From Spiroplasma sp. NBRC 100390 (GTDB lineage: Bacteria; Bacillota_I; Bacilli_A; Mycoplasmatales; Mycoplasmataceae), in assembly GCF_001886495.1 (NCBI RefSeq), contig NZ_CP018022.1, forward strand, positions 1,135,622 through 1,199,621: a stretch of 64,000 nt of DNA, read 5' to 3'. Positions 43,378 to 54,268 of the stretch are shown here, in pieces. Positions within the stretch are counted from its first letter, which is position 1. Every line of letters begins with the position of its first letter. The position numbers were made by a program, and so were the translations under genes. The notes under the pieces were generated by a model. The model did no database searches, was not told the origin of the DNA, and saw only the letters and a program-made list of their open reading frames with translations.

Positions 43378-43520
43378 ACTATATGGCAACATATAGTAAA
43401 CAAACAGAACTTATCATTACCTGATGGATGGGCCTCCTAAAAGGTAATACCCAAAGATAGGTATCCGTTAGTAAATAGTTTTTTCTAAAGGGCACTCCTT
43501 ATCAAAGGAATGCCTTTTTT
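43378..43520 (+). ncRNA. Candidate structured small RNA, unassigned
   Basis: A plus-strand transcript of about 140 nt is inferred. It begins with a perfect 8-bp hairpin closed by a GCAA tetraloop (ACTATATG-GCAA-CATATAGT, 43378-43397), just after an extended -10 box. A 7-bp helix ATTACCT/AGGTAAT (43416-43422 with 43442-43448) encloses GGATGGGCCTCC. It competes with a second helix ATACC/GGTAT (43447-43451 with 43460-43464), and GGAT (43426-43429) could pair with ATCC (43463-43466). The RNA ends at a strong terminator. No plus-strand gene follows, so this is not an ordinary leader. It does not match the SRP RNA, RNase P or tmRNA motifs I know. Confidence 0.5.
43488..43520 (+). terminator. Terminator of the candidate small RNA
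   Basis: A 13-bp stem with G-U pairs (AAGGGCACTCCTT / AAGGAATGCCTTT), a 4-base loop and seven T on the plus strand. It abuts the 3' end of fpg on the other strand. Confidence 0.8.
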
Positions 43521-44353
43521 TATTTTAATTTCTGACAATAATTACAATAGTAAGTTCCTCGACCATTAACAAAAATTTTATCAACTTGATTTTTACAATT
43601 AACACACTCCAATTTATTTCGACCATGTACTTTTAACTGCTGAAAAAATTTCCCATCCATTCCTGGTTCGGGATGATAAGTAGCAATTGTTGTTCCACCT
43701 TCATTAATTGCTTTCTGAAGCACAATTTTTGTATTATCAATAATATTTTGATAATCTTGATCAGCTAAGTTTTTGGTTTTTTCACCAGGGTGAATTTTTG
43801 ATGCAAATAGAATTTCATTTGCATAAATATTACCAATTCCAACAATAACATTTTGTTCTAATAATGTTGTCTTAATTGGTTGTGATTTGCTTTGCCAAGC
43901 ATTTTTTAAATATGAAACAGTAATTCGTTCATCAAATGGTTCATACCCCAATTTATTTAATGGTGCTTGTTGCAAATAATCACTCTTATCATATAAATGC
44001 ATTGTCCCAAATTTTCTTGTATCATGGTAACGTAATTGAAATTGATGGTCAAGTTCAAATAAAACCATAATATGTTGTCATTCACCTGGTTCATCTTTTT
44101 TTGTAAAAAAATACTTTCCTTCCATTCTTAAATGACTAATTAAAACATAATCATCTAGAATAAAAAGCAAATGTTTTCCCATTCGATCAATTTGATTAAT
44201 CTTTTGGCCAACAACTTCTTTAATAAAAACTTTTGAATCAATTGGAGCTTTTATTATTTTATTTCAAAAAATTTGACAATCAGTAATTGTTTTCCCCACG
44301 ACATATTTTGTTAAAATTCGGCGAACTGTTTCGACTTCTGGTAATTCTGGCAT
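43520..44353 (-). CDS. fpg: Formamidopyrimidine-DNA glycosylase (MutM)
   Basis: The 277-residue repair enzyme removes oxidised purines. It has the catalytic N-terminus MPELPEVETV (Pro2 nucleophile, Glu3), MGKHLLF with the conserved Lys, the HDTRKFGTM segment, the helix-two-turn-helix GIGNIYANEILF, and a complete C-terminal zinc finger with CVNCKNQ and CNYCQK. The ATG at 44351-44353 follows GAAGGAAC. No polA operon link is present here: polA lies about 2.5 kb to the right, past three plus-strand genes. TGA Trp codons occur in the EWQHIM and IFWNKI segments. Confidence 0.97.
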
Positions 44354-44590
44354 ATTGTTCCTTCTTTCTTATCAATAACTTAATTTTATTTTTATATATT
44401 ATAAAAATCAAGATGCTAGTTTAAGAACATTAATTAAAAAGCAAATAATTACGCAATTGTTTATAATAATATGCAATTAATTTGATATAAATTATTATTA
44501 ATGGCATTTCAGTTGCTTTTTGCATAAAATAAAGATATGCTTTACAGATAACATTTAGATTATAAAATCATAGAAAGGAAATGATTAATT

Positions 44591-45217
44591 ATGAAAGAAA
44601 ATAAATATGTTTTTTTAAAAGGAAATTTAACCAACTATCATCCGACAGTAAGAGGTAATCCTCATTTCGATTTAGAAATTACTGATAAAAATGATCAGTC
44701 GTATACTGTCAACATTAATGTTCGTTCACGAATTAAACCGCATGATGTTTTATATTTTATTAAGCAAAATTATCAAAACGATATTGTTGACCGCTGTTTT
44801 GCTTTAGATGATACTGTTCATTCGAATTTGACAACAGGAAAAGATGGTTACTGCTTAGATTATTTAAAAGGTAATTTATTTGATTATCGTTATATCACTA
44901 TTTTGCCATATGTTGGGGACGAAGAAACAAGTGAACTAGAAACTTTATTTAAACAAATTGTTTCGCCTGCTTTAAACAATTCAAAATATCGAATTGGAAT
45001 TTGAGGAATGGGCTATGGTAATCCAATTGATGGTGTTCACGATGTTCATATGAATCAAGGAAACAATGGCAGATTCGAAGAAGAAAATGGTCCTTGACAA
45101 GACGGAGCGTTTGCCATATACAATGTTGAAACAAAAACCGTTGAAAATATTATCTTTATTATGTTCCAATCACAATGTACAACAACCGATGATGAAGGAA
45201 ATTGTCTAAATAATTAA
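44591..45217 (+). CDS. DUF2278 family protein
   Basis: The 208-residue protein carries the DUF2278 signature: a start around YVFLKGNL, NVRSRIKPHDVLYF, and near residue 150 GVHDVHMNQGN followed by WQDGAFAIYN. Members are found in many bacteria; their role is not established. The ATG at 44591 follows AAAGGAAATG. UGA Trp codons lie at IWGMGYG and PWQDG. It is first in a three-gene plus-strand island, separated from the next gene by its own terminator. Confidence 0.8.
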
Positions 45218-45220
45218 TAA

Positions 45221-45248
45221 AATGTCTTATAAAATAGGACAATGTTTT
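45221..45248 (+). terminator. Terminator of the DUF2278 gene
   Basis: A TGTCTTAT / ATAGGACA stem with a three-base loop, followed by a T run on the plus strand. Confidence 0.6.
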
Positions 45249-45385
45249 TCAACTGTGAATATATAAATAGAAAATATAAATTTATGATAAAAAATTTAAA
45301 ACTAGCTTGTTCAAAATGTATATTATACTATACATTAATTTAAAGGTATTAAGATATAATACAATTAAGAGTTAGGAGGGATAAT

Positions 45386-46237
45386 ATGCCAGAATGAGGA
45401 ATTATTATCTTAGTTATTAGTGTTATTATAATCTTTGTAATTGCTATTTATGTCCCAATTTTATATCGAATTAGAAGTGCAAAATTTAAAAAGGAACGAA
45501 CAATTGATCGTAAAATAACTGTTGATAAACCCAACGATCACCATCGTCACTTATTACTAGAAAAGTCACTTAATCGCCCTTTTTACACCAAATATTTTAC
45601 TAATTTAACAAATGAATATGAAGTTAAAGCATTAAAAACAAAAATTGTTTTTAATTTGGATCTTTTTGAAAGTGACTATACAAATATTATTGAAATGTTA
45701 GTTAAAGCAAGCGATAAAAAGTATCAATCATTAATTAGTTATTTAATTGATACTGACTTAAATTTATTAATAACAAATATCTTTTCAGAAATTACTAATT
45801 ACTTTATTATTCCTAATTTAGAAGCTCTAAATGAAGAATGAGAAATTATAAATGATGTTTCTGACGAATATTATGCCCAATGAATTTTAGATTTTCGCCA
45901 ACAAACAATTGATTTTATTTGTAATACTTATTTACCAATTGTTTATCAAAATATCCTTGCATTAATCAAAACTAAAGATATCACAAAATATGTGGATGAA
46001 ATTCAGACAATAATTTCAACAAAATATCAGACAATAATTTTTAATAGTTTAGAAAAGAAATTTATTAGTTTAACAAATGAAATGATTACGAATTTTGAAA
46101 AAATTAATAATACTATTGATAATGAAAAAGCAAAAGCAAATTTATTAACTGTTGCACAAAAATTTAAAGTTAATTTTGAAAAAATATATAATAAAAATTT
46201 TAATATTAGTAAAATTGAAAAACTGCTAGAAAAATAA
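45386..46237 (+). CDS. Membrane-anchored protein of unknown function
   Basis: The 283-residue protein starts with one membrane helix (IIILVISVIIIFVIAIYVPIL) followed by RIRSAKFKKER, a basic stretch that should keep the rest in the cytoplasm. The remaining 240 residues are helical, rich in Ile, Asn and Lys, with coiled-coil-like segments near the end (EKINNTIDNEKAKANL). I do not recognise a family. The ATG at 45386-45388 has TTAGGAGGG at ideal spacing, so expression should be strong. It ends at a clear terminator. Confidence 0.7.
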
Positions 46238-46249
46238 AATATATAATAA

Positions 46250-46274
46250 AAATACTAATAAATAATTAGTATTT
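46250..46274 (+). terminator. Terminator of the membrane-anchored protein gene
   Basis: A perfect 10-bp stem AAATACTAAT / ATTAGTATTT with a five-base loop and T tail on the plus strand. Confidence 0.8.
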
Positions 46275-46348
46275 TTTAATTTTTATTTAAAAACAATATA
46301 TTAAAACTATTTTTTAGATATAATATTTAGAAAAAGGAACCACTTATT

Positions 46349-46903
46349 ATGCAACAATATCATTTAATTTTAGAACAGAATAAAATTATTGAAACTGAAC
46401 GTCTAATTCTGCGCCCAATCACCCTTGCAGATGCTAATAATATTTTTGAATATAGCAAAGATATTGAAAACATACAATTTTTAGAATGGGGACCCCATCA
46501 AACTATTATGGAAACAGAAAACATAATTGCGCAACTCTTTTTAAACCAACCACTAGGTAAATGAGGCTTGGAATTAAAAGATACCCACCAAATGATTGGA
46601 ATTATTGATTTACGCTTAGATCCAATTATGCCAAATGCAAAAATGGGTTATATTGTTAATAAAAAATATTGAGGAAATGGCTATATTGTTGAAGCCGGGA
46701 AAGTAGTTATCACCTTAGCTTTTAAAAAAATGAAATTAAAATGAATTTTTGCTGAATGCGATGTTGAAAACACTAACTCAGAACGAGCAATGATTAAAAT
46801 GGGAATGGAATATTTAGGAATGTTACCATGCCAAATTACAACAAATTATGGCCAAAATCGAAATCATAAAAATTATGGCATAAAAAATGTTGATATCATT
46901 TAA
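46349..46903 (+). CDS. GNAT family N-acetyltransferase (RimJ/RimL-like)
   Basis: The 184-residue protein has the RimJ/RimL-type GNAT layout: ETERLILRPITLADANNIFEY at the start, then GIIDLRL, and the acetyl-CoA segment GYIVNKKYWGNGYIVEAGKVV, with NTNSERAMIKMGMEYLG near the end. It likely acetylates a protein N-terminus or a small amine; the substrate is unknown. The ATG at 46349 has AAAAGGAACCACTTATT before it. The stop codon lies 2 bp from the polA stop on the opposite strand. TGA codons encode Trp at GKWGLEL, KKYWGN and KLKWIF. Confidence 0.85.
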
Positions 46904-46905
46904 TT

Positions 46906-49512
46906 TTATTTTAAATCATATCAACTTAAACCTGTTTTCATATCAACTAATAACTTAACATCTAACACCGTTGAATCTTCCATTAAAGTTTTAACAATTG
47001 ATTTAACTTGTGCTAATTCATTTTGTGGAATTTCAAAAATTAATTCATCGTGAATTTGTGCAATTATCTTTGCTTTTAAATTTAATTTTAAAAATTCTTG
47101 ATCAATGTTTTTTAACGCAATCTTAATGATATCTGCCGCACTGCCTTGAATTGGCATATTCATTGCAATTCGTTTTCCAAATTCTCTTTGCATATAGTTA
47201 CGATCATTAATTTCGGGAACATATCGTTTTCGATTAAAAATAGTTGTAACGTAACCATTTTGTTTGCAAAACTCAACTTGACTATCAATAAAAGCTTTAA
47301 TTGTAGGGAATTGTTGGTAATAATTATTAATAATTTCTTTTGCTTTATAAACAGGGATATTTAAATCAGTTGCCAATCCAAAATCACTAATGCCATAAAT
47401 AATCCCAAAGTTAACAGCTTTAGCGCTACGACGAATATTAGACGTAATTTCTGCTTTTGGCAAATTAAAAATTTTCATTGCCGTATTAGTATGAATATCT
47501 TCATTATTATTAAAAGCCATAATTAAATCTGAATCTTTTGACATATGAGCTAAAATTCTTAATTCAATTTGTGAATAATCACATGATAATAAAATATTAT
47601 CTGTTGCTGAAACAACAAATATTTTTCTAACCTCTTTTTGAACTTCATCACGAATACTAATATTTTGCATATTTGGTTCAACTGAAGAAAGGCGACCCGT
47701 ATTTGTTAACGTTTGTTTATAAATCGTATGCACTTTACCATCATTAAAAATATACTTTTCCATCCCTTTTAGATATGTTGAATATAATTTTTGATACTTC
47801 CGATAATCTAAAATTTTAGGAATAATTTGATGAGTATCCTTTATTTCCTCTAAAACTTCCTGCGCTGTTGATCCTTTTTTTCGATCAGGTAAAGAAAAAT
47901 CACAATATAATAATTCTGATACTTGTTTTGGCGAATTAGGATTAATTTCTTTTTGGGCAATTGAGTTAATTTCATTATTTAATTCTTGAACAATTTTTTC
48001 AATTCGTAATGTTTGAGCCGTTAACTCTTGTTGGTCAATTTTTACCCCATTAATCTCCATTCGTGCTAACGCAAAAGCTGTTGGTAACTCAATATCATAA
48101 TATAAATCATATTGTTGATTAGTTTTTAATAATTTAATAATCTTTGGCTGTAATTTATTAATATAAAATGCTTTTTCCCCAATAAACTGACTTAGTTTAA
48201 TAATATCAGCTGGGATTTGTTTTTTAACTCCTTTCCCATAAAATAAATCATCAGTTAAAATCTGTTTCTTTTCAAATAAATTAATGTAAGTATCTAGCGT
48301 ATTTTTTGCATTAGAATTATAAACATAACCAGCTAACATCATATCATAACTAATATTTTGCACAATAATGTTGTCCCGAGCTAAAGCAACAATTAAACTT
48401 TTGGCATGATAAGTTATTTTTTGATATTTTGGATCATGTAAAAACTGATGCCATAATTTGTCATGTTTAGCATGAATATAATCAAAATAAAAAACTCCTT
48501 TGGAATTAACAATTCCAAAGCCAATGATTTCTGAAAGATGATAATTTTCATCAAATAATTCTAAATAAACAGTAGTATTATCCTCATTATATCCTTCTTT
48601 TCATTCTTCGATAATTTCAACTTTTAACTCTGAATTTTGAAAATCATCTTTGTTACTAAATAATTTTGTTATAAAAGAATTCATATTATATTTTAAATAA
48701 AATTGCATTAAAACATCATGATTTGGTTGAAATGGGGTAAATGCAAACTGTCTTAAATTAATATCACAAAAAATTGTGGCAACTTTTTTACATAATAACG
48801 CATCTGCTTTATTATTTAATAAATTTTGTTGTAATGTCCCTTTAATTTTATCAATATTATCATATAGGTTTTCAATTGAATGATATTCTTTAATTAATTT
48901 TATTGCTGTTTTTTCACCAACACCAGGAACTCCTTTTAAGTTATCAGAAGGATCTCCCATTAATCCTTTTAAATCAGGAACTTGTAATGGTTTAACTCCT
49001 CATTTTTCTGCTAAGGCCATCTCATCAATGACATCGGCAGTATCGCCTTGACGCGGAACTAAAATATTTGTTTTATCACTTATTAATTGATATAAATCTT
49101 TATCACTTGAAAAAATATCAACATAAAAATCTTCTTTCTCTGCTTGTTGTGCCAAACATCCTAACAAATCATCAGCCTCATACCCTTCTTGTTCTAAATA
49201 CGGAATCTGATAACTATCTAAAAATTCTTTTACAATTGGAAATTGCACAATTAATTCCTCTGGTGTTTTACTGCGACCATCCTTATAATCAGCTAATAAA
49301 TCATGGCGAAAGTTCTTTTTTCCTTTGTCAAAAGCAACAACAACACTATAATAATTATTTGCCTTTAAAATTTTATTTAGCATATTAGCAAAAGCATAAA
49401 CTGCATTAGTTGGAGTTCCGTCTAAACTTTTTAACATTTCACCATTATAAGCCGTAGCATAAAACGCTCTAAAAAGTAAAGCATTTCCATCAATTAACAA
49501 TACTTTATTCAT
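46906..49512 (-). CDS. polA: DNA polymerase I
   Basis: The 868-residue polymerase is complete. The N-terminal 5'-3' exonuclease has DGNALLFRAFYA, AFDKGKKNFRHDL, YEADDLLG, SSDKDLYQL and the helix-hairpin-helix GDPSDNLKGVPGVGEKTA. The middle third is a degenerate 3'-5' exonuclease-like domain: the acidic metal ligands of proofreading domains are not evident, so proofreading is unlikely. The polymerase domain has motif A SCDYSQIELRILAHMS, motif B KAVNFGIIYGISDFGLA and motif C QIHDELIFE, ending GLSWYDLK with a UGA Trp. It serves in Okazaki-fragment processing and repair. The gene sits convergent to a GNAT gene with only 2 bp between stops. Confidence 0.96.
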
Positions 49513-49579
49513 TTTATAATCTCCTCATTTATGTTAAATTATAGCCTAAATTAATTTTAAAATATACTTTAAAACTATA

Positions 49580-50323
49580 TTATCATACTAAAAAAGCACC
49601 ACCACTGCCCGATAACATCACATTGTAGTGTTCTTTTTTTAATGTCATATAAAATTTTTTTAGCTTTGGATTAATTTTAAAAGCGGGTTGTTGCAGCATA
49701 TTATAATAGATATTAGTATTTTTCTTTACTTTATAATATTGATAATTATGATCAAATTCTTCATAAACATCTTTTGTAATTGATGAAATTTTTGAATTAA
49801 TAATTTTAAGATTAGGAATTTCATATTTTTTAATTTGGTTCGATGTTAAATACGTAATTCTATTACCATAGCCAGAAATAATTGCTGGTTTTTCTAAATA
49901 AAAAAATAAGGCATCTGAACTAAGATTTTTAATTAATTTTTTAACTTTTTTTGAATAATAATTAATTTTAAAAAAATTACAAATTATTTTAATAACAGCA
50001 ACAGCATTACTAGAAGAATACCCTAACCCTGAGCCAATTGTTGTATTTTTAATTAAATTAATATGTAAAGGAATTGTTTTAAATTTAGGAAACACTGTAA
50101 CAAACTTATGATAAGCGTCTAAAACAGTATTATTATTTCAATCAAGTTCTTTCTTATTACAAGTAAAGATTGTTTGATTACCTTGATAAGGTAGAACCTC
50201 AACCATATCATATTCTAATTTGTAAGGAAAAATAATACTTTGAATTCGATGCATTTTTTTTCATTGATTCTTACGAAAGACTTTTAATGTTAAATTAAAT
50301 TTACCATATGATCTAATTTGCAT
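49580..50323 (-). CDS. ispE: 4-diphosphocytidyl-2-C-methyl-D-erythritol kinase
   Basis: The 247-residue GHMP kinase carries the start MQIRSYGKFNLTLKV, the ATP-binding GSGLGYSSSNAVAV and a C-terminal GSGGAFLV. It is shorter than the usual 280 or so residues, and the C-terminal part ends soon after the GSGG motif. IspE phosphorylates CDP-methylerythritol in the MEP isoprenoid pathway. Position supports it: ispE follows rsmA (ksgA) in many Firmicutes. The ATG at 50321-50323 follows AAGAAGG and lies 2 bp after the rsmA stop. Whether the rest of the MEP pathway is present cannot be seen here. Confidence 0.85.
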
Positions 50324-50325
50324 TA

Positions 50326-51174
50326 TTAACCTTCTTTCTCATTTTGTTTAACTTCATTATATAATATATAAAAATCATTTAAGGTTAAACTTTCTGATCT
50401 TAAATTTAAAGCATAATTTAATTTCAATAAAATATTTTGTGCTAATGTTTTGTCATGCAAAATAGTTGCTAAATTATTTAAAATTGTTTTTCGCTTTGTT
50501 GCAAACATGGCTCGAATAAAGCTAATAAAATCTTCCTCATTTTTTAAATCAGGATATTTTTGATTTAATTTAAATTTTAAAACAACACTATCAACTTTAG
50601 GCACAGGAACAAAATTATTTCGTCCAACTAAACAAACTTTTTCAATATCACTATAAAATTGGCAAACAATAGAAAGATTATTGTACACCTTTGAATTTGG
50701 TTGAGCCATAATTCTTTCACCAACTTCTTTCTGCATCATTAAAATAATTTCTTTTACCTTTGGGTTCTTTATTTTTAATAATTTAAAAATAATCGGTGAA
50801 GTAATATAATAAGGAATATTTGAGATGATACTAATTGGATTATTATCTGAAAATTCAGTTGCAAATAAAGTTTCTAAGTCAAGGGTTAAAATATCTGCTT
50901 CAATGATTTTTAAATTTTGATTTTTGAATTTTATTGTTAAATACCTTACTAAATCTGGATCAATTTCAACACAAATAAATTTATTTGCTTTTGCTAAAAT
51001 TTCATTCGTTAAAGCCCCCATCCCCGGACCAATTTCTAAAATATTGGTTTTTGGAAATTCAAATGCACTATCAACAATTTTATTAATAAAATAAGCATTT
51101 GTTAAAAAATTTTGGCCTTTACTTTTTTTGGCAATAATCCCTTCTACTCACATTTCCTGATTTTGTTTTTTCAT
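50326..51174 (-). CDS. rsmA: 16S rRNA dimethyladenosine transferase (KsgA)
   Basis: The 282-residue methyltransferase dimethylates two adenines in the 3' hairpin of 16S rRNA. The SAM motif LEIGPGMGALTNEIL, ICVEIDPDLV, EADILTLDL and the catalytic SNIPYYITSPI motif are present, with the C-terminal small domain reaching NFVPVPKVDSVV. The start MKKQNQEMWVEG needs a UGA Trp. It sits between rnmV (4 bp upstream) and ispE (2 bp downstream), a classic Firmicutes cluster. Confidence 0.96.
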
Positions 51175-51178
51175 ATCC

Positions 51179-51715
51179 TTATTTCTCCTCTAAAATCTTA
51201 ATTAAATCATCTTTTGTCACATTCATATAATTTAAACACTTAAATGTTGTTTTATTATTAGTGGGTGCTAAATTATAATAATTGATAATTTTTTGACGTC
51301 TTAATTTTGAATCAACTAAATTAATATAATCACTTCATAACAAACTATCACCAACTGTGTTGCTAAATGTAATTAGATTACTAATACTATTCTTAATTGC
51401 TAACGTAGAAGCTTCAGCAACTCCTACTTTTTTTCCTTTAATTGCATCGGTCTTATTGATAAAAGCATGAATACAATTGTTATCTAAATAATCACTAATC
51501 ATCTGACGTAATTTTTGACCAGGATGATCAGGGTCAGTAAAAATTATCACTTTATTATGTAAACTAATTTTTTTAATTAATTCTAGCTTTTCTGTTGTAA
51601 TTCCGCTCCCACCAGTTTCAATGATTTTGAGGTCCGGAAAAATACTTTTCAATTTTGTTGCATCTGTCTTGCCTTCTACAATAATGAATGTTCCCACTGT
51701 TGCCTTTTCCCCCAT
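51179..51715 (-). CDS. rnmV: Ribonuclease M5
   Basis: The 178-residue TOPRIM nuclease matures 5S rRNA. IIVEGKTDATKLKSI and IFTDPDHPGQKLR are the TOPRIM motifs with catalytic Glu and DxD, and ETGGSGI lies between. I list the ATG at 51713-51715, but a GTG at 51695-51697 with GGGGGAAAAGG before it may be the true start, which would drop six residues. The gene is divergent from the mreB array, with about 108 bp between them. Confidence 0.92.
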
Positions 51716-51750
51716 AAAAATCTTTTTGGTTTAATTTATCATAATTTTAT

Positions 51751-51764
51751 AGTATAATTATACT
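51751..51764. promoter_or_regulatory. Palindromic divergent -10 element between rnmV and mreB
   Basis: The palindrome AGTATAATTATACT gives a TATAAT on the plus strand (51753-51758) for mreB and on the minus strand (51757-51762) for rnmV. No strong -35 is visible for either. Confidence 0.5.
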
Positions 51765-51823
51765 AGACTGTTATATTAAAATAATGATAAATTTTAAATA
51801 TAGGAGTAGGAGGCAAAAGAAAT

Positions 51824-52873
51824 ATGGCTAATTATAAATTTGGAAAAGATTACTCGTTCTTAGCTTTAGACCTAGGTACAGCTAATACAGTAGCATATGT
51901 TTCAGGACAAGGAATTGTTTATAACGAACCTTCAATGATGGCATATGACACCTTAAGTAACTCATTAATTGCCTTAGGAAACGAAGCATACAAAATGGTT
52001 GGAAAAACACATGAACACATTAGAATGGTAACACCATTAGTTGATGGAGTTATTTCAGATATGGATGCTGCCCAAGATTTATTAAAACACATTTTTAGTA
52101 GATTAAAATTATCAGGAATTTGAAAAAATTCTCTAGTAATATTAGCATGCCCAAGTGGAGTTACAGAACTAGAACGTGGTGCTTTAAAAGCAATTGCAAA
52201 AGATATGGGAGCAAGTCACGTTTTAGTTGAAGAAGAAGTTAAATTAGCAGCATTAGGAGCTGGTTTAAACATCGGATTAGCACAAGGAAACTTGGTAATC
52301 GATATTGGTGGAGGAACAACTGATATAGCAATCATCTCAGCAGGTGATATTGTAATCTCAAAATCAGTTAAAGTTGCTGGAAAACACTTAGATCAAGAAA
52401 TTCAAAAATACATTCGTGCCGAGTATAATGTTTTAATTGGAATTAGAACCGCCGAACAAATTAAAAAAGAAATTGGAGCATTAGTTAAAATAATTAATGA
52501 AAAACCCGTTCGTGCCTTTGGGCGTGATATTATCACTGGACTACCACGTGAAGTAATGATTAAACCCGAAGAAATTAAAAACGTTTTATTAGCACCATTC
52601 TCAAGAATCACAGACTTGTTAGTTGAAGTGTTAGAACAAACACCACCTGAATTAGCGGGAGATGTTATTAGAAATGGAATCACAATTTGTGGCGGAGGAG
52701 CTTTAATTCGTGGAATTGTTAAATATTTTGAATCAATTTTCCAATTAAAAGTAAAAGCTGCAAATGACCCATTAATGTGTGTAATTGATGGCGCTAAAAC
52801 ATATGAAAAAAACTTAGGTGCTGTAATTGAAAGAATTCAATTGTTAGAAGCAAATGAATATAAAATTGCATAA
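51824..52873 (+). CDS. mreB: MreB actin paralogue, MreB4-like
   Basis: The 349-residue bacterial actin has the phosphate-1 loop LDLGTANTVAYVSG, the catalytic Glu in VEEEVKLAALG, phosphate-2 IDIGGGTTDIAII, and adenosine loop CGGGALIRG, all intact. It groups with the last gene of this array (shared KTHEHIRMVTPLVDG, DAAQDLLKHIFSR). By array order and this similarity I infer the MreB4 type, with MreB1 at the far end; the published numbering is from memory. Spiroplasma MreBs act with fibril to set the helical shape and to drive swimming. The ATG follows a doubled GGAGTAGGAGG. A Trp TGA lies at 52121-52123. A weak hairpin with T tail follows at about 52879-52902. Confidence 0.93.
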
Positions 52874-52975
52874 AAATTAAAAGTATATTAAAATGTACTT
52901 TTTTTGTACTTTTTTTCTAAAAAAGAGAGTAAAATAAAATAAAATGCAAAAAAAAAATTAAATTGCTATTTTTAA

Positions 52976-53003
52976 TTGCAAATTACTCTGGATTTTATAT
53001 AAT
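52976..53003 (+). promoter_or_regulatory. Promoter of mreB3
   Basis: TTGCAA (52976-52981) and TATAAT (52998-53003) are 16 bp apart. A leader of about 115 nt follows, ending in a hairpin ATTGC/GCAAT right before the ribosome binding site. Confidence 0.6.
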
Positions 53004-53126
53004 AAAATTACTTGATATTGAATTTTTTATTACAATTTAAGGGATTTAATATTTAAGAAAATTATTATGTTATTTATTATTGCTATGTTTTTAACGAAGC
53101 AATAAATGGAAGGAGACATTTTAAAG

Positions 53127-54185
53127 ATGGCAATATCAGACGTATTGAAAAATACATTCAACATCTCACCAAAGCCACCCCGTAAATTTATCGCTATAGA
53201 TTTGGGGACAACTAATTCGATCGCTTATGTTGCAGGGAGAGGTATTATTTTCAACGAAGCATCCGTAATGGCATATGAAATTGGAACCAATAAACTAATT
53301 GCATTAGGAGATGATGCTAAAAAGTTAATTGGAAAAACTCATGATAGAATTGAAATTTATACACCATTACGTAACGGAGCAGTTACAGACTTATCTATTG
53401 CTGAAGAATTTATTCAACAAATAGGGAAAAAAGCAAAGGTGGCTGACTTATGAAAGAATGCTATTGTTTTAATTGCGTGTCCAAAAAATGTTACAGAGTT
53501 AGAAAAACGAGCAATAATCAAAATGTGTAAAAATATTGGTGCAGATTTTGTTAAAATTGAAGAAGATTCATTAATGGCTGCTCTAGGAGCCGGAGAAAAC
53601 ATTTTTGCACCAAAAGGAACTTTTATTTTAGACATTGGTGGCGGAAAAACAAGTTGCGCTATTATCTCAGCTGGCGGAATTGTTGAAAGTAAATCAATTA
53701 AAACAGCTGGAAATTATATTGATGAAGAAATTTTAAAATATATCCGTGCTAAACACACAATTTCAATTGGAGTTGTAACAGCAGAACAAATTAAAAAACA
53801 AATTGGATCATTATACAAAATGAAAGAAAACAAAAAAATGATCATTTTTGGAAGAGACGTTGTCACAGGAATGCCAAAAGAAGCTGAAATTTTAGATTCA
53901 GAAATTAGAAAGTTATTAATAAGTGTTTTTTCATCAATTACACAATTAATAACTGAAGTACTAGAACAAACACCTGCTGAATTAGCTGGAGATGCTGTAG
54001 CCAACGGTATTATAGTTACTGGTGGTTGTGGGCAAATTGCAGGAATTAAAGAATTTTTATCAGATTATTTCCAAATTCCAGTTCGTGTTGCTAAAAATGC
54101 TGAAACATCTGTTATTGATGGTTGCATTGCATATGAGAAAAAAATTAGAGATGGATTAATTGAAGAAAATAAAAAAAATAGATAA
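53127..54185 (+). CDS. mreB3: MreB3, actin paralogue with altered ATPase residues
   Basis: The 352-residue protein is the most diverged of the four actins. The catalytic Glu of VEEEV is Asp147 (IEEDSLMAALG), and the first Thr of the phosphate-2 motif GGGTTD is Lys174 (GGGKTSCA). From the literature I recall these same two changes (Glu134 to Asp, Thr161 to Lys) as marks of Spiroplasma MreB3, and the constant offset of 13 fits. It is therefore expected to have weak or no ATP hydrolysis and to form different filaments. The glycine-rich adenosine loop is also changed (TGGCGQIAG). The ATG at 53127 follows AAGGAG; an upstream ATG at 53106 overlaps that site and is unlikely. Confidence 0.92.
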
Positions 54186-54206
54186 ACAAATGTTTATCTT
54201 TTTTTA
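54181..54206 (+). terminator. Terminator of mreB3
   Basis: GATAAAC / GTTTATC stem with a T tail at 54198-54206. The left arm holds the stop codon. Confidence 0.75.
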
Positions 54207-54268
54207 TGACAATGACAATAATTTTTATAAAAATGATAAAATAACAATATATAAGGTGTGAAACAAGA

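Noticed and set aside
43378..43520. Assignment of the candidate RNA as SRP RNA or a fluoride/purine riboswitch
   Set aside because: It lacks the SRP tetraloop region (GGAAGCAGCC-type), the fluoride core, and the purine J2/3 core; the match to any known class failed by eye.
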